This document shows positions 1 to 10,561 of a stretch of 64,000 nt of DNA, piece after piece. The notes beneath the pieces are model-generated. The model was not told the DNA's origin. It was given only the letters and a program-made list of their open reading frames with translations, and did no database searches. Origin of the DNA: Acridotheres tristis (Eukaryota > Chordata > Aves > Passeriformes > Sturnidae); the NCBI GenBank assembly GCA_037013685.1, contig CM072896.1, forward strand, positions 11,163,444 to 11,227,443, given 5' to 3'. The translations under genes were made by a program, and so were the position numbers. How positions within the stretch are numbered: the first letter of the stretch is position 1; each line of letters starts with the position of its first letter.

Positions 1-2436
1 GTTCTGACAGAGAAAGCGCCTGTCCATCTTTCTGAGAAAATGTAAGAGATGTATTCATGTGGAGAGTCAGCTGCTTCAGCAAGAAAAATTAGGTTGTTCT
101 AAATGAAATTTTTGTCCATTGCTTTACACAAGCCTGTAAAGATGTAAGGGCTGAAAGTACCATTTCTCTGCTTAAATTTTCTGTTTAAAAGGTGGAAGTG
201 AAGAGAAAGGCTTTCCTTGGCTCATGCTCCAGGCTCTTTCCCAGCTGAGGTGATCTTGACTTTGGCCGTTTAAAAACACAGAAAAAGTAAACTCATTTTC
301 TGTGAGAACATTAAAGTCTTCAAATTTCTGAAGGGTGTAAATGCCAAGAAAGAGACTTCATTTCCATAATGATGAGAAACATGCTGGGAGCAACAGATTG
401 AAATTAAGGGAAGAAAAATTTAGGCTTTATATCATGAAATATTGTCTTTCAATGGAATCTATGTGCCATTGGCACATTCTGAGGAAGAGACAGACCATGC
501 CAGCAACTGCCTCTTTTAAAACTGGGAAAGGTGAAACACTGATCCCCTGGTCCTGGCAGTAGCTGGTGATGGTATGATGGTCTGAGACCAGCATGTTCAG
601 TGAGACAGAGGTTGTCATTTTGTTTGTGCCTCGTGCTGAGTGCTGGCATGTGTGGCAGAGATTTGGGTCACTGCCATGCTCCCTGGCAGGAGTGATGCAG
701 TGCTTTCCAAGCTGTGGGCATGTGTAGGCTTCTATGGCTTCAGATCTAAGAAACAGCCTGAAAAGCTAGTTGTGAAATAATTTATTTTCAATATGTTATA
801 CATTAAATACATGAGTATGTATTAAATACATTTTATATTCCCCTTTAGCACTGGAAAACTGAAGTACCTAGGGATCAGGAGGCTTGCACTGGTGACCACG
901 AGCACAGGCTTTTGGCAGAAACAAGGTGACAGAGGAGAAGGAAAGAGTCAAAACCAGAGTTGCAATAGGAGACTCAAACTGTAATTCCCAACCTTTTCAG
1001 ACTTGAGGTAGAGATCTTTTAGGCCTTGGTTTCTGGCTAGAGTCTGTCCACTCCCAGAACTGGTGCACAAAACTTGATCCTCTCTAAGTGTGACTGTTGT
1101 CTGGTGTGTAGAGTTTTTGCAAGAGAAATAAGAAGCAGCCTCTGATGCAATCTGCTCCCACCAGATGGGTCAGTTTTTATTTGTGGTGTTCTGCCTCAGC
1201 TCTCTGCTGCTCTGAATGTAAACCCACCATAATTCTATCCATCCCAACACACGTTCCCCAGCCCATCTGCAGCTTGCCATACAACAGGGGCAAGGCAACA
1301 GATTTTTTTTGGAGTAAATGGGACCCCTCAGTTATTTAATGGTTGCTGATTTGCACAGAATTATTTCCAGCAAACACAATTTGTTGCTTTGCTGAGGAAG
1401 ACTAGGGGACTTCAATTGTCAGTTTCCTCATTAATATTTTGAGTGGGATGGAGAGGGGAGGAAATTTAAAAAGCCCCATAAAACCAAAACCACCACTCCC
1501 CCCTCTGAAGGCCTGGAAGCAGAGCAGGAATGCATTATATGGCATGTCCTCTGTAATAATGGTTCAGCCAGCAAGAAAACGTCAGTGAATAAACCCACTC
1601 TCAGCAATGTTCTCCTTTAACTGCTCTCACTAACATCCCAGCTGTGTAACAGCAGTGCCCAAGTCCCCTGTCCTCCTACTCCTTGGAGCACTGACCTTGA
1701 GTTCATCTTCTGCTTCAGCAGCCAAGATGATTCCAAATGCTCCTGCACAGCTTTGCCTCCGTGCACTGCAGCAGGTCTGAGTTCAGCTGAGGGCAGGCAC
1801 TGCCTTCCCCTGACTGCCTCGCTTGGCAGAGGAGGCCACACACATGCACAGTGACAGTGACACGTGCCTGTCCTGGTGAACTTTCTAAGCCACATTCCCC
1901 AAAATACACTGAAGAGGAGGCTCCATTTATGCATCTGATCCCCAGGTGCAAAGAAAGGTGGTGCTTTAGGGTGAAAGGCAGACAGGATATTTTTGGTGTT
2001 ATCCCCTCTTAGTTCAAAATTCAGTGAAATTATTTGATGTTTGCCTTCTGAGTTTTTAAATTTCTGAAGTCGAACTGATCCCCTTCCTTCAAAAAATACC
2101 CTGTGAAATATAGAAATGCAAACCAGGTTCCTAGTCAGGAGGATATATTCTCTCAGAAAAACCAATTGGCAGTGCATTAGCGAAATTGGCTGCACTGTTC
2201 AGATGTATGCACCGTTCCATTCTTCAGACTGCTGTAAAACCTACTTTAGGTATTAGAATGCAAGACAGGAAAAAGCAGCACCAGAGAAAGGGAAACATTT
2301 ACATGGCAATGGCCACTGTATATGGCAGACCCTTTCTTAACACAAGAACACACAAGAATTCTACCTACTCAGGATAAAGTGTTTTACACATAATGATAAA
2401 CCTGAAGCCGGGCTAATGCACAGACTAATATTTCAG
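1..2436. other. Non-coding AT-rich sequence, no gene seen
   Basis: Mostly unique AT-rich sequence without a recognisable gene or repeat family. A short near-repeat lies around 795-835, where a ten-base ATTAAATACA-type word occurs twice about 20 bp apart. A 192-codon frame is open on the minus strand at 1617-2195, but it has no recognisable domain, is rich in Cys, His and Trp, and is about as long as the best chance frame expected in 64 kb. A pyrimidine-rich acceptor-like site lies at about 848 on the plus strand, but no convincing donor follows it. Confidence 0.6.
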
Positions 2437-2493
2437 CAGGCAGATCTGAAATTAAGATCACGCTGGGTCCCCATAACCTTCTCCTCTGTTAAG
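2437..2493 (+). other. Candidate internal exon (57 bp, unverified)
   Basis: This is an exon-like segment, not a confirmed exon. An acceptor ending TTTCAG precedes it and the donor AAG|GTGAGC follows. The segment is 19 codons open in phase 0-0 and begins Gln-Ala-Asp-Leu-Lys. It joins in frame to the plus-strand candidate at 5504-5575. The peptide matches no protein I recognise. The pyrimidine tract is weak, and false exons with sites of this quality are common in vertebrate introns. A spliced read or a conserved reading frame in other birds would be needed to accept it. Confidence 0.15.
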
Positions 2494-5400
2494 GTGAGCC
2501 ACACCTGCTTCTTACATGTGAGAAGCAGGATGATCAGAGCTCAGGTATGGCAGGGCTGCTGGGCAGGTTGCCAGCAGCACCGGTGCCATCAGCACTGGAA
2601 GTGCAGGTGGGAGGATGTGAAGCTGCCTGGTGAGCCAGCTCGGGGGCTGGGAGGGCTCCCAGTGCTGGGCAGGCAGGGCTGTGGGTGCTGCTGGGAGCCC
2701 TGTGCCCAGGGCTTGCTCTCCTCTGAGCCTCAGCATTGTCAGTGTGACCTCTGAATCCCTCCAATTGTCCTAATTGCACTAAATCATTTTAAAAGATAGG
2801 GGAAAATAGCAAGGCAAAAAAAAAAGGAAACTGATGCTTCTCAGTTATGTTTGTGCACTCAGCTTTCTTTTGAGCAATAGCAAATTAGTTTTGGTGGAGG
2901 GGAAAAAAAGGCACTTTTCTGCTATTTGGTTTGAAAAAGATTTTTTTAGTTTGTCCAAGAGAAATTTTGGAGAAAATTATAGTGTTTTATTCTAAACATA
3001 GAAGTCTTGATTTTATACTTGCAGAAGTGATTTTACTGGGGAAAGGATTCATATACTTTGTCTCTTCAAAAAAGTGTTTCTTTTTTCCACAGAACTTTTC
3101 TTAAACAAAACAACAAACCAAAATAACTCTTAAACCTCAACTTTGCAAACCCAGGGAACGTGCCAAGTTCTTCCACATATATGATTCCTATTGTATAGGT
3201 TTCCTTTTGACATAAAGAGATGTGACACTTGAAAATATCTTTTTTCCCTGTAAGAGGATAAAACGGATGTTTGCCAAATGGATAGCTTATATAAATGACT
3301 TATCATTTTATTTTTTAATAGAAATCTGTCAGCTATGTGCAGTTGAGTGTTTAATTCATAGTGAATAATTTATGCAAGAAATTTCTCCTTTATGTATTCA
3401 TAAACGGGAGTTAAGCCTGAAATTAAGATTATGTTAAAAAAAGAATTTGACAGACGCTTTTGCTTGTGATCATATTAATAGACAGTTGTCCTTCCTTTAA
3501 CTAGTGTGAGTTTCCTGGCTTTGTCATCATGTTCCCATTTAAACCTCTGGGGGTTTTGAGGGCTTGTCATGGAAAAAGATTATTGCTGTGGGATGGAGCT
3601 TGTTTGGGTGAAAGCGACAGGGAGCCAGGAAAGAGAGGAAGTGAGCTGGTTTGAGAGTGCTGGAGTTCATGTGATAAATGACATTCTTTACTACCCTGTC
3701 ACTGGCTGGAGCAGAGAGATACTTCTCCTTTCTTATCTGGGGGGCCCTGAGCATGTCCTGCATCCCCAGAGGGGCTGTGGGCTGCAGTAGCTGGGCTGGA
3801 AGCAGCCTAAAAACACTGTTAGCTAAGGTTCAAAGAGACATGTTGGTGTTTTTATGATGGCTAATCCTAGGGGGGATAAAAATTTCTTCTATATGAAATA
3901 TTTCCTCTCCTTCTGTACTAGAATAAAAGCCTGAAATTTCTTACGAGGACATTAACCATTATTGTTTCATAACTGAATTATTTTAAGATTTGCTTGTGAA
4001 TTTGGATATAGTATATGGGCAAATAACATCACTCTATATTAAATTTTAATGTGTAAAATTAATAATAAGTTTTATTATTAATTTTAACCCAAACAATCAA
4101 AATTATTAATGTTAAACTTCTGTTCCATGGAACCTTTAATGAAATCAGCACAGTACTGTACAGTCTTTGATTTTGATGCAAAGGGGTTTTTTGGTGGCAA
4201 AACATCTGAGTGGTATTTTTGGTCAGTTCTACAGTACTTGCCCTGCAAAAACAAGAGATAATTTAACTATGCCTGAGTCAGTCTGAATTCCATAACCTAT
4301 GGACAGTACTGTGGTGGAATAACAAAGGTATGATTGTCCAGGAAGAAGTAACTATAGAAAATGAACCATCAACGAATGCCAAGACCAGGGTTCTCTGACT
4401 TTGTCCTGTTGCCTCTTGCACTGACTTTGCCAGTTTTGTGCACTGTTGAGACAAGAAAGAATATTCTCTATAAAAGGGGATAAAAAAGGACACGACAGAT
4501 TCTGAGGGCAGGAGGGTTTATGGCTTCATACCCCTTGGTACACACACTGCATTCTGCACAGGTGGCAGACCTGGCCCTTCTAAAGGTGGCAGGCAGGAGA
4601 AGCAGACTGTGAAGGACAGTTTGCCATCCTCAGGGAAGCATCAGCAGAACACTGACAGCAGTCACTGGGGATAGGTGCTGGGAATGAGGGATTTGCTTCT
4701 CCAGCCTTCAGGGGTGGTGGCTTCTTGTCAAACCAGTTTACCTGGGAGTAAAGGGTGGGAATGTGAGTCCTTGCAGGAGGAGAGTGGGAATGGTGTATTT
4801 CTGGTCTGCCTGGAATGGCTGCTGTCCATGCAGGTGTGGGCAGGCTCCTGCTTCCTTGCAGAGCAGGTCATCCTTGGAGGGATCCTTCACAGAAATCTGC
4901 TTGGGGAAGCTCCAGTGCCTTATCCCCAGCACTTAGGCAACTGATACCTATAATGTCTGGAAAAGTGGAACAGAGTTTGCTGAGGCATCATTTGTCAAGT
5001 AGGTGGAAATAGGTTGAAAAGTCAGGGATGAGGGCTGGAAGCTGTAGTTTAAGGAAAGTAGATATTAATGGATTTTCTTCATTGGACTGTGGTTTGAAGA
5101 TGTTTAAAAATGTTGTAGCTGTAACTTAGCTTGCTAATTATGCAGTGATTTTAATTTCTAGGTATTAAAAAATGTCTGTAAGTACTGTGTGATGACAGGT
5201 GATGTATTAGTGAAGTTGACCAGTTTAATTAGAAAATCCTTTAAGTTATCGTAGTTTCAAAGAGTTTGGGTCTCTACTTCATAGTATGAAGATGTATGAT
5301 GATGAATTCATGTAAACAAAAGAATTCTTTCAGTGTGGCAAGAAGTGAAAACATTAGAGCTTTAATCCTCAATTTATGCCAGAAGGAGAAACCTCAGAGA

Positions 5401-5503
5401 TGTTATGAATTATTTTCCCTGAATGCAGTATATTTCTGTATAAACTGCAGAGCTCATGTGTGTTTGTAGCTGCTTGTGAAGTGTATTTTCTTGATGTTTT
5501 CAG
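2494..5503. other. Non-coding stretch with one GC-rich patch and an AT palindrome
   Basis: The first part, about 2530-2730, is a short GC-rich patch dominated by CAG, CTG and GGG words. It is open in several frames on both strands, which reflects base composition and not coding. The rest is AT-rich and unique. An AT-only inverted repeat at 4054-4086 is listed separately. No gene or transposon is recognised. Confidence 0.6.
4054..4086. repeat. Perfect AT-rich inverted repeat (15-bp arms, 3-nt loop)
   Basis: The left arm 4054-4068 is the exact reverse complement of the right arm 4072-4086, with the loop GTT between them. All arm bases are A or T. Pairing stops immediately outside the arms, so this is an isolated hairpin or cruciform-prone motif and not the end of a larger inverted repeat seen here. 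Confidence 0.9.
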
Positions 5504-5575
5504 GATTTGGAAGAACAGATGGTGAAAGCTCTTCTAAATAAACTGAGTCCCAACCAGAGCTCTCTCCATGTGTAA
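5504..5575 (+). other. Candidate terminal exon (24 codons including stop, unverified)
   Basis: A good acceptor (TTGATGTTTTCAG) ends at 5503. The following frame runs 23 codons, starting Asp-Leu-Glu-Glu-Gln and ending Ser-Leu-His-Val, then TAA at 5573-5575. The other two frames close at once, and this frame is in phase with the candidate at 2437-2493. An AATAAA lies at 5932-5937, a plausible polyadenylation signal, though such hexamers are frequent in AT-rich DNA. The composition (Glu, Lys, Leu, Asn) is protein-like, but the length is too short to separate from chance. No family is recognised. Confidence 0.2.
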
Positions 5576-8500
5576 ATCCTGGATGTTAAAACCACAAAGA
5601 ATTCAGGAACTTCAGACATTGGTTAATGCTAACAACCTCTTCTCCAGCCTTGTACTGTTGTGTCCTGAAGTGATACCTCTTTTTATAGAAATTTCGGAAA
5701 AAATCCCCATCAATAAGGTTGTCCCAAGCACGAGGCCAAATCATACAGAAGGCACATGCAGAAACAGCCAAGGGAAAATGAGCTGCAACACACTGGGCTG
5801 TCACACAGACTGGGCTCTGCTGAGAACTCAGTTCCTCACCACCTTGGCTGGGAGACTGAACAAAAGATGAGGTCATCACGCCTCAGGCTTAGCCTGGTCC
5901 ACCCCAGGTAGCCTTCAGAAAAGAAAAAGGAAATAAAAAAAACCCCAAACCAAATCCAATGGCCCGAAGGGGGTCAGTCCTGTTTCAGTTGCTAATTTAT
6001 TCCTTACACAGAAGCTGAGTCACCCTGTGATAAAATCAGTTTCATTCCTGGAATAGAGAGCTTATTGTGCCAATTGAAATAATGTGTGTTTTATGCTGTA
6101 TTTTTTGTCTTGGAGGCTCTGCTGGGAGCAGTGTCTGTTTTGGCACTTCTTTGGGCTGGCTTCAGTGTGAGTTCTTGAGTTCATCACTTGCAAAAATTGG
6201 ATTATTTAATAAGAAGCCCATGAATTTTAGGAGCTTAAGTTTAGACTCTCTTTCAATTGTGTCTCAGTTTAACAGGAAGCAAATCTTTGGGCAGCCTTGG
6301 GCTTGTAAAAATGAATTTAGTAGTGAAGATGGATGGGGGGTTATTATATGCTGCTCCAACCTTTCCTTGATCATGTTTCTGGAAGAAATAAAGGGGGAAG
6401 TGGCAAATGGGAGGCTGTACTCTGTAAACAGCATCTGCGTCTTCCCTGCTCCAGTCCTCAAGGCTGGAGAAGTGTGATTTCATGGGCTGTTTGTGGGCTC
6501 AGGTTAGTTAGGCAGATTCAGGGATATTGAAATAACTTCTTAAGTAATCAGGAGACACTGACTGGTCTAGAAATAATCTGGAAAGTCCTAAAGGCAGAAT
6601 TTTTTTCTATAGTGGTTTTCCTTACTTCCATTGCATGCTGTGTTGAGCACTTCTTTAATAACAAAAGCACCTAGTGGAAGTCTGAGGTGATTCAGATAAT
6701 ACTCTTGATACAACCATTTCTAAATCTTTTGAGAAGCCACATTAAGTAAAGGATGAGCTCTGGCTATTTTTAAGGGTACCAATCTATCTCTGTTTTTCTC
6801 TAATAAACCTCATTAACCAGGCTCTGAATAGTTTCAGCTCTCTGTGGAATAAACCAGATTTCCTCAGACCTGATTAAGCTGGGAGATAAACCAAGCTTAT
6901 AAGTTTTTCATTATTATTATTACTTCATGCAAATGCATTCGAACTTTGTTTTTGACTGTATATTTATAGTACACACTAAGTGTGTCACTACTTGTTCATT
7001 GAGGGTATTGCATGAGCAGAAAGGAATATTACAAATTACTTTTATAGTTGTATGTACAGAAGGTGTAGGTTTCTATAAAATAGTCATAAGAGTTCTATTC
7101 CTTGTCAAGTTCAGCTGGAATGCCTGCCTTTGGTTACAAACATGTGCCAGTAGTGCTCCTTAGGTATGTTTGGGTTTATTAGTTGAAATTTAATTTTTGG
7201 CAATTGTGGTTTACAGTTACCTTCCCAGAACACCTGAACTACACTAAGAATTGGGGAATCTGCATCCATACATCTGACTTTTTATAGAAATTCTCTTCCA
7301 GTGTTTGAAAATTTCAGTTCAGGGATAGACCATTTCAGTTTTCCTATGAGCCAGGTCAGTGTGAAACCCTGTCAGATGATGGCTTTTGAGTGAGCTCATG
7401 CAGAGGGGTAGGATGCTTGTTCTGAGCCAAATATAGGGAGTTTGAGGGTTCCTAACAGATTTCCATTACTGGTGTTTAGGCCTGCAAATACAGGCTTGGT
7501 GGTTGCAGACAGATTCTTGCAGTAAATAAACCAGTTAAGAAATAGAGCAGCTTTTTTTTTTTTTTTTTTTTTTTTGTGCGTGGGCCTGATGGTTCATTCA
7601 GCAGAAGCTGGAGTACTTGTCTCAAGTGTCCACTTCACATTAGCTTTCATCAGAAAAGGTGCTCTAATCAGCAGTGGCAGCAGTACTTTCTGAGTACCAG
7701 CAGAAAAACGTGCCTGGACCACGAAAGAGCAGGAGAGCAGCACCACATTCCCTGCTCTGCCAGCTGGAAACATCTGCTTGGTTTGCTGCAGTTAAACGTG
7801 AGCCCTCCCATGGTCAGGGAGCTGTCCCTCCTGGAGCTTCCCCAGGCTGCGGGAATGTGTGCCAAGGGTGAACAGCGAGGGTTTGGGCTTGGATTTGGAT
7901 TTAGGGTGTGTCGGTGCTCTTGCCTGTGTGCCAGCCCCTCCCCGGAGCAGTGCCATCCTTTGTGCCCCAGCTTTGGAGGGGACATTCCCATCCTCTCTGT
8001 GAGATTCAACCATGCAGACAGAGGGCTCGTGTGATGTTACTGCCTGGCACTGAAAACTTCCTGGCAGCCTCGCTGAGAATGGTTCTGCAGCTTTTCTTAA
8101 GGGCTTTTCCTCCTCTTGGTTCCTGTAGTTAAAAATATGTGAGCTCTTGCTCTTAGGATCTGTAGTGATAGGGAAGTGCTAAAGGATATTGCCAAATGTT
8201 TGACCCCCTAATTCTGAGCACCATCACCACTTGGGGTAGAAGTTATGTAGTGCATGCAGTCTTGCCTCATATTAATTTCTTTTTGAAGAGCTATTTAAAA
8301 TTGTGCTGGGTGTGGATATCGTGAAGAGGGCGGAATAGAACTTCATAATTTTGTTAGCTCAGGGGATGGGAAATGTAGTTTTCATCTTAAAGGTAAACCA
8401 AAAAAGGTGTAAGAGACAACTAGGTGAAGAAAATGAGCAGCTGGTGAAGGAGGGAAGAGATGAAATAAGACTGAAGAATTTGTATCTTCAGTCATTTTTT

Positions 8501-9139
8501 TACCCTTCTGCAAATACAAGGCTTGTGTTGCTTTTATTGCTTTCCAACAGTGCTGTTGGAAGATTAGCCTTTCAGCTTTGATCCTTTTTCTTAATTTTCT
8601 CTAAATTTCGTCTATTTTCAGCTGGTAGCTGTTCCTGTCTTTAAGTCTGTGGAATGCCTAAGGTTTGCAATATAGTTGTATCAGGGTATCTATGGCTCAC
8701 TAAAGTTTTTAGGAGTGTTCTTTGAGATAATCCTTAGTTTCTCATACTGCTTAATTTGGGCTTTAGCCTGCAGTTGTTATGAATATCTTTCTGATCTTTT
8801 TCAATTTGAATCTCCTTGACACTTATTCTTTTCACTCTTGCTTTCCCCTTTCCTTCCTCCATCATTCATTTATTTGTGTCATTTTCTCTTTTATATTTTC
8901 ATTTCCAGTCAGGCATGCATTCTAAAGTTACTTTACCTCTGGAATAAGAAATCTCATTATGCTTCCTGTTTCAATTCACTTATATATAACTTGTCCCAGA
9001 CTTGCATGATGTCTAATATCATGGCATAAGATAATTTCTTTCAGTGTTTAGCTTGTTGGGTGTAAGGCTCCATCTAGTCTCAAGTCTTTATTCAATAAAG
9101 TACCCATACTTCTTTAATGCCCATCTGCTTTTGCTGTAG
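5576..9139. other. Non-coding stretch with a T24 run and a GC-rich patch
   Basis: A 136-codon plus-strand frame (6067-6477) begins at GTG, has no recognisable domain and is treated as chance. A T24 run at 7552-7575 is followed directly by a GC-richer patch reaching about 8130, in which both strands have medium-length open frames. Seen on the minus strand, this is a GC-rich sequence followed by an A24 tail. The remainder, about 8140-9139, is AT-rich and unique. Confidence 0.6.
7552..7575. repeat. Poly-T run (T24)
   Basis: Twenty-four consecutive T bases. It could be a simple homopolymer microsatellite. On the minus strand it could also be the A-tail of a retrocopy lying at 7576-8130. I found no convincing target-site duplication. 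Confidence 0.9.
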
Positions 9140-9308
9140 CACACCAGAAGCAGACAGCCTTGTGGTAAACAATGATGTAGAGCAGTATCTGGAAAACACT
9201 CCTGGATATTCTCTACTGCTTCCTGCACCAGAATTTCAAGCTCTGCTGGGTCCTCAGAAGGATGATGTTAATTTGATGTGCTCAGATTTGGGAGCCTCTG
9301 AGGCCTGA
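9140..9308 (+). other. Candidate 3'-terminal coding exon (57 codons, unverified)
   Basis: A pyrimidine-rich acceptor (CTGCTTTTGCTGTAG) ends at 9139. One leading base completes a codon (phase 2), then 55 codons stay open to TGA at 9306-9308. The predicted peptide is rich in Glu, Asp, Asn, Leu and Pro with few Cys or Trp, including a stretch reading Val-Glu-Gln-Tyr-Leu-Glu-Asn, and looks like a soluble protein tail. AATAAA occurs at 9422-9427, 114 bases past the stop. I do not recognise the protein. If real, it is the last exon of a plus-strand gene convergent with the minus-strand candidate ending at 14135. It is not clearly linked to the candidates at 2437 and 5504, since the latter ends in its own stop. 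Confidence 0.25.
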
Positions 9309-10530
9309 AACAATATTTGTTCTTCCACACCTCAGATATGATTTTTGGAGGATAATAATGTTGACCAGTTACACTGAATTAGTTGGGGAAAATGTAGCTT
9401 CTGCTCTGACACTGGTGGGAAAATAAAGGTTTATTTGTAAGCAGAATCATTCCTGTGGCAGGTTGTGCAGCCCTCGCTGCCTCCCTGGTGTGGAGGGAAG
9501 GCTGCCCAGGACCAGGGTGGGCTGGTGTGGGAGGAAGCCAGTGTGGTTGTTTACAGTGGGAAAGGTGGAAGTGTTGGAATTCCAGTTTCCTAATTGGAAA
9601 CACGAAGCCAGTGGGGGTTTCTGTGGAGTTCCATGGAAGTATGAGATGGTCTTGGCTGGTGGCTTTTCTAGCACTGCAGCTGTCGTGGACCCATGCTGGT
9701 GGTGCCAAGGAGCAGAGCCAAGGCTGGAGATGGACACCTGACCCACCTTGGGGTAACTACAGGAAAATCCCTTTTTTGCAGAGGAAAGACAAACCTGGGC
9801 CAGAGATGGGCACCGTGGGGCTGACTGACATTGTTTCGGGTTTTGAAGATTTAGTCTGCATTTTTAAACATGTGCCAGGATGCTCAGCAGGTAGTTTTAA
9901 GATTGGATGTGTGGCTTGCACCACAAGGCTGTTGGAGGAGATATTCACCTGGCTGATGCCCATCACTGCACCAGGCTGTCTTATTCTTTTAATCATTTGA
10001 AATGCATGAATAAAGAGAGATAATTACTATATTTGCAAAGTTTTCTTTTGTAGTGGTCAGAAACCTGCATTCTACTATGTGATCATGATGTAAAAAATTC
10101 ATCATTTACCATGAGTAAAAACTCCAGAACACCAATAAACCAGTATTCAAGGAAATATGTTGTGTCTAGCTCTCCTCTCTACCACAAAAACTAATTGCTG
10201 AGCCCAAGGAAGGATGGAGTTTCATGATCTGAAAACAGATAGATATTGGCATCAAGGCTGTGGGATAAATTAATATTTGCTTAGAAAATTTTGGTCTACT
10301 CAAGAATTCTCAAGTTCTGAAAGACAGTTTCTAAAATAAAATTTTGATGAGTCCTTTACAGTTCACTAAGCAGAACTCATGTCTTTCGGGATTATATTGC
10401 CAGAGATGAGCTTCCTTGTATTAGGTTATTTAATATGCTCAGACCTGGTTTGCTTTAAGATGTCAATAAAGGCTATTTTCCCCTTTGCTAGAAGGAAGTA
10501 GGAGTAAAAACCAATTTTGTCTTTAGAGGT
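9309..10530. other. Non-coding stretch, GC-richer near 9440-9760
   Basis: Around 9440-9760 the sequence is GC-richer and open in several frames, including a 181-codon plus-strand frame at 9455-10000. The predicted product is very Trp- and Gly-rich, has no recognisable domain, and overlaps shorter open frames on both strands, so composition explains it better than coding. From 9770 on the sequence is AT-rich and unremarkable. Confidence 0.55.
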
Positions 10531-10561
10531 ATAGAATCACAAAATATGCTGAGTTGGTAGT
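10531..10561 (-). repeat. Short CR1 LINE 3'-end fragment
   Basis: About 30 bases match the reverse complement of the avian CR1 3' terminus: an AGAATCACA-type word, then ATATGCTGAGTTGG. The match stops after the GTTGGTAG position, where CR1 would continue with the GGAAGGGACC block. It is a small degraded scrap, and chance resemblance cannot be excluded. Confidence 0.4.

Noticed and set aside
1617..2195. 192-codon open frame on the minus strand
   Set aside because: No recognisable domain, a Cys/His/Trp-rich composition unlike a real protein, no splice or promoter context, and a length expected about once by chance in 64 kb.
9455..10000. 181-codon open frame on the plus strand
   Set aside because: Lies in a GC-rich patch where other frames are also open; the product is Trp/Gly-rich and domain-free.
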